The notes under the pieces are model-generated. The model searched no databases, had not been told where the DNA came from, and was given only the letters and a program-made list of their open reading frames with translations. A stretch of DNA of 64,000 nt from Xenopus tropicalis (taxonomy: Eukaryota; Chordata; Amphibia; Anura; Pipidae). This document shows positions 45,388-55,958 of the stretch, piece after piece. Location: NCBI RefSeq assembly GCF_000004195.4, contig NC_030680.2:138693545-138757544 (forward strand), given 5' to 3'. Positions within the stretch are counted from its first letter, which is position 1. Every line of letters begins with the position of its first letter. The translations under genes were made by a program, and so were the position numbers.

Positions 45388-45395
45388 GTCTAAAA

Positions 45396-46291
45396 CATCC
45401 TCCTACCATGTAGGAATTCCAACACCTTTACCTCTCTAGGGGCACACAATACTCCCTGGTAAGCTTCTTATTCCCATCCCTTCAAGATTATTCCCAGTAT
45501 TTACTGCAAATGATGCCTTTTATTGACATTTATGACAACAAACGAGTTTCTTAGGTAGGAAAATGGTTAATGCTGCCCTATTTATAGAACAATACTCAGT
45601 ATGGCTCTCTGGATATGTAGCGAAAATATATTCAAGATGCAAAGGAAAAAAAAGTAGGACCCAGGAATACAAATATGACAAAATGCCCTAGAGGTGCACG
45701 TCGAGGCTTGTAATGTACAGACTCAGGGGCTCTTCCCCGCAGGCAAGGGAAATGAGTGAGAGAAAGGGTTTATATGAATAAGGCAATTCTTACCTGACAA
45801 CACCAAGGCTTTATGTACTGAATTAGAATCCAGCCCCCCTGCACCCGTCTAATTAAATCACTCAGCACGGGGAGATCACAATTCAGAGATGTTATTATTG
45901 ATGCTGTATCTATATCCCAGGAATTCTGCACGTTGCAATTAAAGGGGAGGGGGGGAAACGTTAGCGCCGGCATACACTGGAGAAATACACGCGAGCAGCT
46001 ACCCGGGATATCAAAAAGCTTCTTTGTGGGATGGAAGAGCAGTAATTAAATGCATCGTAAATGATCATTTTTATATCACCGAGGTAATTGGGAAACGAGG
46101 GCTTAGGATGCGTTTGGTCTGCACATTCGAGAGGGATGCTGTGAATAATTGTAGCACTTCAGACTATTGTGCTTCAGTTCTTTGTTAAGTTTGAGAACCA
46201 TTTGGATTCTCTGGAAGTTATTGGCCTCTAGAGGTCTCCTGAGAAAAACACAGGCCAGTAATACCCATTTCCAAACTGTGGCCAACTATTT
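45396..46291. other. Unique intronic sequence
   Basis: 45830-46140 (GTCTAATTAAATCACTCAGC; AGTAATTAAATGCATCGTAA) looks non-repetitive and may be conserved noncoding DNA; this is inference only. No frame with copine or other similarity. Confidence 0.35.
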
Positions 46292-46670
46292 TTGCTTTCA
46301 ATGCTGGCCTTCAGGTTGGGGGGGCAGTGACGTGACTTGGTGGTGGGTGCAGACATCAAAGGGCCGGGAAATGGGCGAAGAGGCCTGGGAAAAGGGCAGA
46401 GCAGAGGCTGGCCTCTATTTAAAAGGGGATGATTGGCCACAGAGACAGTCAGGGACGGAAGGGATTTATAAGTAGGGTTGCCAAATTTTTTTGCTTTCAA
46501 TATCGGCCTTCAGCTTGGGGGGGCGGCAGTGGTGGCGGGTGAAGACATCAAAGGGCCGGGAAATGGGCGAAGAGGCCTGAGAAATGGAGCAGAGGCTGGC
46601 CTCTATTTAAAAGGGGATGATTGGCCACAGAGAGAGTCAGGGAAGGGAGGGATTTATAAGTAGGGTTGCC
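46292..46670. repeat. Direct tandem duplication, about 199 bp, two copies
   Basis: TTGCTTTCAATGCTGGCCTT at 46292 returns as TTGCTTTCAATATCGGCCTT at 46491. GACATCAAAGGGCCGGGAAA and CTCTATTTAAAAGGGGATGA occur in both. Each copy ends with ATTTATAAGTAGGGTTGCCA, an end of the AGGGTTGCCA MITE family, so a MITE body was duplicated. Confidence 0.85.
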
Positions 46671-47448
46671 ATCCTTACAAATTTACTGGTAGATTATATA
46701 TATAGATTATATTGCTGGTGATTTGCTGGCTGGGCCGGTCAGAGCATTGGCAGAGGGGGCAGCCCTAGGACCATTTCAGGTAAGATTTGGGAAGAATCTG
46801 TTCCTACTAACACTCCTAGAAACCCAACGTATGTTTTTCCATACATAAGTAACATTGTTATGAGCTGGAAAAGGACCCTGACCAAACGTTGGACCACAAA
46901 GAGGGACTTGAACCAAAAACATCCAAAAACCACTGTAATATATAAAAATACTGCAATACTATAAAGATATACTGTATATATATTCTGAAAAAGTAAACTT
47001 AAAAAAAGTGCCAAGAAGAGAAATCATTTTTACATTTTATGAAATGACCCCTTTGCACCTAAGGCTGAAACTAGGGGTGCGTGCCTTGGGTCCAACTCTT
47101 GGGGGTGCCTAAACACTCTTGTTGGGCATTGCAACAGCGAGCGGGTGGGCAGTTTGGTGATGGTGTGGGCTTCCTTGCCTAGGGTGAAAGCACCTCTTGT
47201 ACCGGCTAGGCACCTGTTATTACATATTTGTATGTGAAACTTTTAAACCATGACAGAAACAGACTGGCATAGGATAAAAAGGACATAAACTCAAATACTA
47301 CTCCAACCAACTAAACATCACATTTGCCCAATAAAAACTGTATAGCCAGCTGTATTGCTTTTGTTACATACAGACCCAGAGCGGAATAGCTTACAATGGG
47401 TATGAATGGGGCACAGTAATTGTGCTTTTCCTCCTTCTTTAAATCTGC
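46671..47448. other. Unclassified intronic sequence
   Basis: The first part (CATCCTTACAAATTTACTGG ... TGGGCCGGTCAGAG) is another piece of the AGGGTTGCCA family. The remainder is not recognised. Confidence 0.35.
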
Positions 47449-47456
47449 CCTGCCCC

Positions 47457-47678
47457 CAGGCCCGGATTTGTGGAAAGGCCACAAAGGCCCGGGCCTAGGG
47501 CGGCACAAGTTTAGGGGCGGCATGCTGCCCCGCCGCAACATTTTTTTAAAATTTGGCTCCCATACGGAGCAGTCGGGACCTCTCCCCACTGCTCCGTATG
47601 GGAGTTTAAATGTGCGCATGCGCACTCGTGGTGGGGCGGGAGTGGCCTCGGGGCGCCGACAAGTTAAATCCGGCCCTA
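47457..47678. mobile_element. hAT-like MITE with CAGGCCCGGATTT ends
   Basis: It begins CAGGCCCGGATTTGTGGAAA and ends GTTAAATCCGGCCCTA. A perfect 8-bp duplication CCTGCCCC flanks it (47449-47456, 47679-47686). The interior has a hairpin, CCCATACGGAGCAGT against ACTGCTCCGTATGGG. It is non-coding. Confidence 0.82.
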
Positions 47679-47702
47679 CCTGCCCCTCTTTGGCCACCTT
47701 TA

Positions 47703-48123
47703 GGGTGAAGACACACAGAGCTACTAGTAGCAGCTACTTGTCATGGCTACTAAGATAGGCTTTGCTGATCTGTTACTGATAACTGTCTCTACGTGTGTTT
47801 TAGCAGAGGCAATTCTCAGTATTGTCTATGACAGGGGATTTTCTGGAGTTTAGTAGTCCCTACCCAATGTGCTGAAAATTTCTTCAACTTTAAAGTGAAT
47901 TTTAGCAAGTCTGAGATACTAAATATCAATGTACCAAAACCCTCGCAAACATTATTTGAAAAGAATTTCCAATTCAAATGGTCTAACTCTAATAGCCAAT
48001 ACTTAGGGGTAAAGATTCCTTCAGACCTAACGAAACTATACCAAGACAATTACCTCCCGTTACTGGGTGCAGAGCAATGTCTATTTTAGTAGATGCTACT
48101 AGTAGCTCCATGTGTCTTCACCC
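47703..48123 (+). mobile_element. TTA-flanked MITE carrying an L1/Tx1-type reverse-transcriptase fragment
   Basis: The left end GGGTGAAGACACACAGAGCT then ACTAGTAGC mirrors the right end GCTACTAGTAGCTCCATGTG then TCTTCACCC. TTA lies outside both ends (47700-47702, 48124-48126), as in PIF/Harbinger elements. The inner part, about 47865-48066, reads FKVNFSKSEILNINV, then QFKWSNSNSQYLGVKIPSD and YQDNYLPLL, matching the L1-clade pattern KSE...YLGI.I......LY..N..PLL. The LINE piece is truncated at both sides. Confidence 0.75.
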
Positions 48124-48126
48124 TTA

Positions 48127-49375
48127 ATGTCCTATATATATATATAGTGATAATAGGTGAGTGCAGAGGACCTCTTATCTCTGTCCACACTGATATACAG
48201 GATTTCCTGCATTGCTGTCTCAATCCCACTCTCAGTGCCTTGAGGCCGCCCCATTCAGCAGGCCATGCCACAAATCCGGGCCTGCCCACTTTGCCCCAGT
48301 GTCTTCATGTTGTACGAATGAGGCCAACTTACCTACTGCACCATCTATGCTGCGCTTTATTGGCCCCAAACAGGAGTGACTGCCCAGACTCCCACATATA
48401 AGAAACATCTGCCGTAAGTAGGAAGAGCGGGGACTGATCCCACCTACAACAGATGCTCCATCGGGCCCCCAAGGGCACCATTTGTGTCTGTTTAGTTAGA
48501 ATTTCCTTTAAACTTAAATGTTATTTTTATTTTTAACTGTTGTTTGACACCATCCTTGGTGCACAATTCATCTACTAACAACAAAGCACAGAGGAATTCC
48601 GTTTCACCCACGAGAAACAGATGTTTCAATTGAAGTTGAGAGAATAAAATCTATTTTATCAGGTGGGTTTTAAAAATCACTGACATAAAAGTCTAGAATT
48701 ACTGACTTTCTTCATTGGCTTGAGTTAAACAAAGTCTGTCAGGCAGTTTTTACATTTCCCTGGCACTTTGCACCACTTAGCGCTTTTGCACTTCTGCCCG
48801 GTGTCTTCCTAAATGTGTTTTCCATATACCCAACATAAATAACAGTATTCCGAAATGTAAATGTTATTATACTCTCCTTTATCAGCATAACAAAACCAAA
48901 ATGGATGAATACACAGCAAAGTGCAATAAATATCTGGGGGTAAAATAAATAAAAAAGGAAAAAAAAGCTTAGACTGGTTTCTGTGTTCCTTCCCCTTTAA
49001 AAGCACCAATGGACTGTGCAGTGATTTCCTTTAAATTAAACTTTATATTTTTGCCAACAGACTCCTTAATTCTATTAAGGCTTAATTATGTGGAACGAAT
49101 TATATTAAGGCCTAATTATGTGGAACGAAATTCTAACATTTATTTTTATATCTGATGCAAATGCTTTACTGGGGAACTTTTCTCATGTCTCAAAACAACA
49201 CTTTTTAAAAAATTAAATGAATGCCCTGCTAGATGCCATCTTAGTTTTCTAGGCCGTGCCCCCTGCTCTAAATAAGACACAACGTAAGTAAGTCTGCCTG
49301 TCTGTCCCCCCCATGAAACTGCTAAATGACAGAATAAGTATCCTTAGAAATGAGCTCTACTACAGGTGTCTAAGC
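48127..49375. other. Mostly unique; possible conserved noncoding part
   Basis: 48580-48760 (GAGAAACAGATGTTTCAATT; CTATTTTATCAGGTGGG) is non-repetitive. About 49075-49130 has a short direct duplication (TTAAGGC.TAATTATGTGGAACG). GGGCCTGCCC at 48279 is a remnant end of the CCGGATTT family. No gene evidence. Confidence 0.35.
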
Positions 49376-50940
49376 AGGTATATCTGTGGTTACTCAGTCT
49401 GTATGTACCACTCACCTTACCCTGGGGTTGGGTAGGGTATATCTGTGGTTACTCAGTCTGTATGTACCACTCACCTTACCCTGGGGTTGGGTAGGGTATA
49501 TCTGTGGTTACTCAGTCTGTATGTACCACTCACCTTACCCTGTGGCTGGGCAGGTATATCTGTGGTTACTCAGTCTGTATGTACCACTCACCTTACCCTG
49601 TGGCTGGGTAGGGTATATCTGTGGTTACTCAGTCTGTATGTACCACTCACCTTACCCTGGGGTTGGGTAGGGTATATCTGTGGTTACTCAGTCTGTATGT
49701 ACCACTCACCTTACCCTGGGGTTGGGTAGGGTATATCTGTGGTTACTCAGTCTGTATGTACCACTCACCTTACCCTGTGGCTGGGTAGGGTATATCTGTG
49801 GTTACTCAGTCTGTATGTACCACTCACCTTACCCTGGGGTTGGGTAGGGTACATCTGTGGTTACTCAGTCTGTATGTACCACTCACCTTACCCTGGGGTT
49901 GGGTAGGGTATATCTGTGGTTACTCAGTCTGTATGTACCACTCACCTTACCCTGGGGTTGGGTAGGGTATATCTGTGGTTACTCAGTCTGTATGTACCAC
50001 TCACCTTACCCTGTGGCTGGGTAGGGTACATCTGTGGTTACTCAGTCTGTATGTACCACTCACCTTACCCTGGGGTTGGGTAGGGTATATCTGTGGTTAC
50101 TCAGTCTGTATGTACCACTCACCTTACCCTGGGGTTGGGTAGGGTACATCTGTGGTTACTCAGTCTGTATGTACCACTCACCTTACCCTGTGGCTGGGTA
50201 GGGTACATCTGTGGTTACTCAGTCTGTATGTACCACTCACCTTACCCTGGGGTTGGGTAGGGTATATCTGTGGTTACTCAGTCTGTATGTACCACTCACC
50301 TTACCCTGGGGTTGGGTAGGGTACATCTGTGGTTACTCAGTCTGTATGTGCTACTCACCTTACCCTGTGGCTGGGTAGGGTATATCTGTGGTTACTCAGT
50401 CTGTATGTACCACTCACCTTACCCTGGGGTTGGGTAGGGTATATCTGTGGTTACTCAGTCTGTATGTACTACTAACTTTACCCTGTGGCTGGGTAGGGTA
50501 TATCTGTGGTTACTCAGTCTGTATGTACCACTCACCTTACCCTGTGGCTGGGTAGGGTATATCTGTGGTTACTCAGTCTGTATGTACCACTCACCTTACC
50601 CTGTGGCTGGGTAGGTATATCTGTGGTTACTCAGTCTGTATGTACTACTAACTTTACCCTGTGGCTGGGTAGGGTATATCTGTGGTTACTCAGTCTGTAT
50701 GTACTACTCACCTTACCCTGTGGCTGGGCAGGTATATCTGTGGTTACTCAGTCTGTATGTACTACTCACCTTACCCTGTGGCTGGGTAGGGTATATCTGT
50801 GGTTACTCAGTCTTTTTGTGCTACTCACCTTACCCTGTGGCTGGGTAGGGTATATCTGTGGTTACTCAGTCTGTTTGTGCTACTCACCTTACCCTGTGGC
50901 TGGGTAGGGTATATCTGTGGTTACTCAGTCTGTATGTACC
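49376..50940 (+). repeat. 59-bp satellite, about 26 copies
   Basis: The unit is GGTATATCTGTGGTTACTCA then GTCTGTATGTACCACTCACC and TTACCCTGGGGTTGGGTAG. Variants differ at GGGGTTGG/GTGGCTGG, TATATCTG/TACATCTG and ACCACTCAC/ACTACTAAC; some units lack two bases (GGGCAGGTATATC). Plus-frame open readings (94-133 residues, with GYSVCMYHSPYP) are by-products of the lack of stops. Confidence 0.97.
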
Positions 50941-51448
50941 AGTCCTATGTCTGGGCATGGTGCATCAGGGTTTATTAATTCTGTATGTACTACTGATTTT
51001 GCACTGTGTCTGGGCAGGTACAGCTGTGGTTGGACATTCACCTTGTCTGAGCATGTTGCTTCTGTGATTATTAATTCTCTCGGTACCACTCTCACTTTAC
51101 TCTCTGTCTGACCAGGGCACATCTATAGTTCTTATGCTGTAGGTATCACTCTCCATTCCCTCAGTTGGGCAGGGTGCATCTGTTGTTATTTATTCCGTAT
51201 GCGCCCCTCACCTTCCCTCAGTCTGGGCAGGTTCCTTCTGTACGTACCATTCTCCTTGTCTTGCCAGAGTCCGTCTGTTATCATTTATTCTATATCAAAT
51301 GCTCTCCTTGCCCTTTGTCTAGACAGGGTGCATCTACCATTATTTATTCTGTAAGTATCATTTATCATTCCCGCTATTTGGGCAGGGTGCATCTGCTGAT
51401 ACTTATTCAGTCTGTATCACTCAGCCTCCCTTATGTCCAGGCATTTCA
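50941..51448 (+). repeat. Degenerate edge of the 59-bp array
   Basis: Eight or nine decayed units continue at similar spacing: TCTGGGCATGGTGCATCAGG, TTATTAATTCTGTATGTACT, TCTGGGCAGGTACAGCTGTG, TTGGGCAGGGTGCATCTGTT, TATTTATTCTGTAAGTATCA. They differ at many positions, unlike the homogeneous core. The SPIN element at 51457 sits within this edge, since similar text resumes after 51641. Confidence 0.75.
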
Positions 51449-51456
51449 GTCTATAT

Positions 51457-51633
51457 CAGTGGGTCTCAACCTTCCTAATGCCGTGACCCTTTAATACAGT
51501 TCCTCATGTTGTGGTGACCCCCAACCATAAAATTATTCCTAAGACCATCGGAAATATGTGTTTTCTAATGGTCTCATGTGAAAGGGTCGTTCAACCCCCA
51601 AAGGGGTCCCGACCCACAGGTTGAGAACCGCTG
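51457..51633 (-). mobile_element. SPIN hAT MITE, minus orientation
   Basis: It begins CAGTGGGTCTCAACCTTCCT and ends CAGGTTGAGAACCGCTG, with TTCCTCATGTTGTGGTGACC and GTGAAAGGGTCGTTCAACCC inside: the reverse of the 25164 copy. A perfect 8-bp duplication GTCTATAT flanks it (51449-51456, 51634-51641). Confidence 0.93.
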
Positions 51634-51857
51634 GTCTATATGTTCTGCTCTCTTTGCTCTCACTCCCAGCAGGCTACATATACCCTGCTGCCATCTTTCT
51701 GGGTTGGTTACCTTTGTGGTAACTTCACCAACTGTCGCCCCCTACAGAGAGTCTTGCATATAAAGCACAGCTCTGAGCACTTATCTATAGATGCCTATGG
51801 AAGGACATTCATGTTGATTGATATCTGAGTAGAAAACTCCTTCATCAATGGCATTCA

Positions 51858-52247
51858 TTAAAGGGGCCATTCACAACTTTTCGTATGACGCGATATTCTG
51901 AGACAATTTGCAACTCGTCCTCATTTTGTATTATTTGTGGGTTTTGTTATTATTTAGCTTTATGTTCAGCAGCTCTGCAGTTTGGAATTTCAGCAGCTAT
52001 CTGGTTGCTAGGGTTCCCTTTACCTTAGCGGTTTAAATGAGAGACTGGAATATGAATAGGAATGAATAGAGTGAAAAATAATAAAAAGTAACAATAATGA
52101 TAAAATTGTAACCTCACAAAGTAATCCTTTTTGGCTGTCGGGGTCCCCCTTTAGAAAGCTGGAAAGATGTAGAAGTGGAAGGCAAATAATTGGAAAACTA
52201 TAAAAAATAGTTTGTATCAATAAAACTGAAGTTTAGTTCCCCTTTAA
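51858..52247 (+). mobile_element. T2-type MITE, intact ends
   Basis: It begins TTAAAGGGGCCATTCACAAC and ends GTTTAGTTCCCCTTTAA, including TTAA at both ends. The body matches 43056-43490 and 37420-37575. It is non-coding. Confidence 0.78.
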
Positions 52248-52984
52248 AACAACTCCCAGTCAGTAGCAGCAGTTTGGCACAGAATGCAAATCAGTTTCTA
52301 TGGAAACCAATCAGGTACCAAGGCTGACAATCTCCCAATCACCGTTGTAGACACACATTAAAAAAATAAATGTATTGAAAAAAAAAAAAAACCCTACAAG
52401 AAGAGTTAATTTCCTAGCCACTCTCCAGGACAAGTGGAGAGGATGATCTTTGCTCAGGATAATGCAATGGGGTGGGCAAATGATGCCGCCGCCAGAGAGC
52501 CACTTCTGAAGGATGAGCTCTGGAGTCATCGATAAGTCGGCGTAATTTGGTTTGCAGTTTGTTACTGCCGGTAAGTGGCACACAATGGGCTCTTAACATT
52601 CTGCAAGTTTAATTGGCAAACAAGGGAATGATACGGCAGCCTTAATAAGAGCGTCGCGCCTCTACGGAACATCAGTGGGCCAACGGATCCGGGAATTTAC
52701 GCGCAAGGATTATGGCAGAGAAATGAGTCATGTAACAATAATACATATGACTAAGGATTATTGTAGGTTGTGCATCAGAACACTCAGCTTGCAGCAATAC
52801 CCATACATTTCTGTGCTTCTGGGTTGCACATCAGGCAACCAACCCAAACTGTCTACTCTATCTGCCGGCACAAACCCTTCCAAGAAACCCTTTAATGTAG
52901 TGCTTGTTGGATTCTTTTTATCTTAAGTCCCATTTGGATGTCCAATCTTTCCTCGGGGGGCGCCAATGGCCAAGGTTACAGAGA
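52248..52984. other. Unique intronic sequence
   Basis: 52440-52760 is non-repetitive and may be conserved noncoding DNA. There is a poly-A run at about 52377-52391. No gene evidence. Confidence 0.35.
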
Positions 52985-53046
52985 TAGATTGTACCAGTCA
53001 TTCAGTAGATTGTACCAGTCATTCAGTAGATTGTACCAGTCATTCA
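52985..53046 (+). repeat. 21-bp repeat, three copies
   Basis: GATTGTACCAGTCATTCAGT occurs three times in succession at 21-bp spacing. Confidence 0.9.
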
Positions 53047-53926
53047 GCCATGGTTACAAGAACATCTCAGAGAACATCTCATCTCAAACTACATTTACTT
53101 ACTAAATCCTAGGCTACTGCCACACGTGGGAGATTCTTGGCCTGGCGAGAATCCACCCCTGCGCTCCTACAAACTTCTTGAGGTTCCTGCACCATTGCGT
53201 CTCCCTTGGCGCAGGCACACAGATAGGGTTGCCACTTTTTTTTACTTTTATATTGGCCCTTGAGTTGGCTGAGCAGGCAGGGGTGTCACATGGGGTGGGG
53301 AAAAGGGTGGTGTGGGTGAAGGAATGGACCGAGTGGGTGGAAAAATGGGCAAAGTATAAGTGGGTCTGGCCTTATAAGGGGTAATCCATCAGCAGAGAGG
53401 GTCAAGGAAAGGGTATTGGGCCCTAGTAACTCTACACACAAGTAGATTTCAATGTGAAATTTCTCAAGTATGCAGTTCTGCCCTGACCCACTCCGTTTGC
53501 CTGATTGACGCAATGGTTCCGGGTGCAGGCCCATCCCAAAGCTATTAGTGAGTAGGGGCGAATCCTCAGCCTGCGTTTATCCACAGTCCCAGCATCGCCC
53601 AAATGTGGCAATAGCCTTACACTGACTGACTTTCAGCTGAGATTCAGGTTTATCCAGTACAGCAAACAGGGATTCTACCCAAATCTCACCCTTCCTGCCA
53701 GCGCACAAGCACCCCAGGGTTGGGCAGCCCCACAGCTTGGCATCCTCTGCTTTAAGAAATACCCTTGTGTCCTTTCTAAACACCACTCATCATATATGTT
53801 ATTGCAAATAAAGTTTTATAGTTATAATTACTTTTCATGGACAACTTGAAGGTCATGATTTTTATGGTATAGTTTTACTACTAAATTAAACTGTTTACAT
53901 AGCAAATAATTCACTCTACTCTACTC
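53047..53926. other. MITE remnants
   Basis: About 53115-53215 is a frog MITE piece (CTGCCACACGTGGGAGATTC). About 53224-53400 starts AGGGTTGCCAC and resembles the 16463/44670 family. About 53830-53920 is the reverse of the 39700-39780 T2-like end (GTTTACATAGCAAATAATTC). No gene evidence. Confidence 0.4.
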
Positions 53927-54865
53927 AGTTGGGATCAAGTACAGGTACTGTTTTATTATTACAGAGAAAAGGGAATCATTTAACCATGAAATAAACCCAA
54001 TAGGGCTGTTCTGCCCCCAATAAGGGGTAATTATATCTTAGTTGGGATCAAGTACAGGTACTGTTTTATTATTACAGAGAAAAGGGAATCATTTAACCAT
54101 TAAATAAACCCAATAGGATTGTTCTGCCCCCAATAAGGGGTAATTATATCTTAGTTGGGATCAAGTACAGGTACTGTTTTATTATTACAGAGAAAATGGA
54201 ATCATTTAACCATTAAATAAACCCAATAGGACTGTTCTGCCCCAATAAGGGGTAATTATATCTTAGTTGGGATCAAGTACAGGTACTGTTTTATTATTAC
54301 AGAGAAAAGGGAATCATTTAACCATTAAATAAACCCAATAGGACTGTTCTGCCCCAATAAGGGGTAATTATATCTTAGTTGGGATCAAGTACAGGTACTG
54401 TTTTATTATTATAGAGAAAAGGGAATCATTTAACCATTAAATAAACCCAATAGGGCTGTTCTGCCCCAATAAGGGGTAATTATATCTTAGTTGGGATCAA
54501 GTACAGGTACTGTTTTATTATTACAGAGAAAAGGGAATCATTTAACCATTAAATAAACCCAATAGGGCTGTTCTGCCCCCAATAAGGGGTAATTATATCT
54601 TAGTTGGGATCAAGTACAGGTACTGTTTTATTATTACAGAGAAAAGGGAATCATTTAACCATTAAATAAACCCAATAGGGCTGTTCTGCCCCAATAAGGG
54701 GTAATTATATCTTAGTTGGGATCAAGTACAGGTACTGTTTTATTATTACAGAGAAAAGGGAATCATTTAACCATGAAATAAACCCAATGTGGCTGTTCTG
54801 TGAGATGGCCTTTCTGTAATTCGGAACTTTCTGGATAACGGGTTTCCAGATAAGGGATCCTATAC

Positions 54866-54868
<3 letters not shown>
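53927..54868 (+). repeat. 113-bp satellite, about 7.5 copies (locus 2), with MITE right end
   Basis: This is the same unit as at 18160-19405 (TCAAGTACAGGTACTGTTTT; CCCAATAGGGCTGTTCTGCC). On the right the array passes into GAGATGGCCTTTCTGTAATT then CGGAACTTTCTGGATAACGG and CCTATACCTGTA, the terminal part of the enclosing MITE. Confidence 0.93.

Positions 54869-54906
<38 letters not shown>
54869..54906. repeat. (TA)n microsatellite
   Basis: An uninterrupted run of about 19 TA units starts directly at the ...CCTGTATA end of the MITE. It causes the poly-IY stretch seen in one minus frame. Confidence 0.95.
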
Positions 54907-54910
<4 letters not shown>

Positions 54911-54913
<3 letters not shown>

Positions 54914-55122
54914 TAGCTGTAGAGAGAGTCCGCACTCACAGGTCTTAAGAAAATATAGAGGTTTTATTCAAATCAACATCTAACGTTTCCGCTGCATCCA
55001 CAGCCTTTCTCAAAGGTCTTTGAGAAAGGCTGTGGATGCAGCCGAAACGTTAGATGTTGATTTGAATAAAACCTCTATATTTTCTTAAGACCTGTGAGTG
55101 CGGACTCTCTCTACAGCTACTC
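54911..55122. repeat. 212-bp near-perfect palindrome
   Basis: Arms 54911-55015 and 55018-55122 are reverse complements over 105 bp with one mismatch, around a 2-bp centre (GT). Each arm contains TTTGAGAAAGGCTG and GCAGCCGAAACGTTAG (the left arm on the minus strand, with one change that disturbs the stem). The layout, a short hairpin directly before GAAACG, resembles the hammerhead region of Penelope-like elements. Box 1 does not match CUGANGA, so I do not call a ribozyme. Confidence 0.85.
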
Positions 55123-55958
55123 CATCTATTATTTTGGGACTGCACCCAGGCTCCCTTGGACCTACTTATACGTGAGTGCCTGTCTTCTTGCAACATACTA
55201 TATATATATTCATTCAGATTAAGATCATGTTACAGTTTGATACAGCATTATGTGGCTATACAAAAATGCAATTAGAATGCCAGAAGCATACAAGCCGTTG
55301 CAGTAAAGTCTATAGGCAAGGTCTCAGGCAGGCAAATAAAATGGCAACTCATATGCAACAACACGGAAGCAATGTTTTATAATCTATACAGTAGTAATTT
55401 ATGTGGAAAGCATTTGCACCATTTAATGTGGGACATATTCCCCTCGGGGTTAATGCAAAATAGCAAAGATATAAGAAAAATCCTGTTTTTTTCACCCAAT
55501 AGAGTGCAGGGGTTGCGCTATGCGAGTGATTGGTAGAACAGGCTCTATGGTATAATGCGGCACCTAATTGCTTCATCTTCCCTTCCCTGCAGATGGGACC
55601 AACGTGGCCATCGCACAATTAGATTCATTTTAATTGAAATAGTCAAACTTGAAGCTCGGCAGATTCACCTCCAGCTTGAGAGAGTCGCTCGGCAGCTTAA
55701 ATTAACACTGCCAGTGATACAGGCGCGAAACACTTAAACGTCCTACCTTTTAATTATTCATTAATTGGAAACAGCAAGTCACCGAGTGGGAGAATTAAAC
55801 TTATCATCAGCCGGCAGAGAGGCCGAGCCCTGTGGGTTTGCTGCTGGGAGGGTGAAATCAGTGACCAGAGACCTACTGCAACAGCAACTGAAGGGGCACA
55901 GCGTGGGGTATAAGGATAATACTGCCTTCATACACCTTGATGATGATCCTTATGATAT
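55123..55958. other. Unique intronic sequence, candidate conserved noncoding element
   Basis: 55545-55765 contains CATTTTAATTGAAATAGTCA, AAGCTCGGCAGATTCACCTC, CGGCAGCTTAAATTAACACT and TTTTAATTATTCATTAATTG. It is not repeated elsewhere in the window and has no coding signal. Conservation is inferred only from its texture (clustered homeodomain-like sites). Confidence 0.35.

Noticed and set aside
49386..50907. Open frames of 94-133 residues in the 59-bp array
   Set aside because: These are tandem repeats without stops on that strand; the peptide is only the translated unit.
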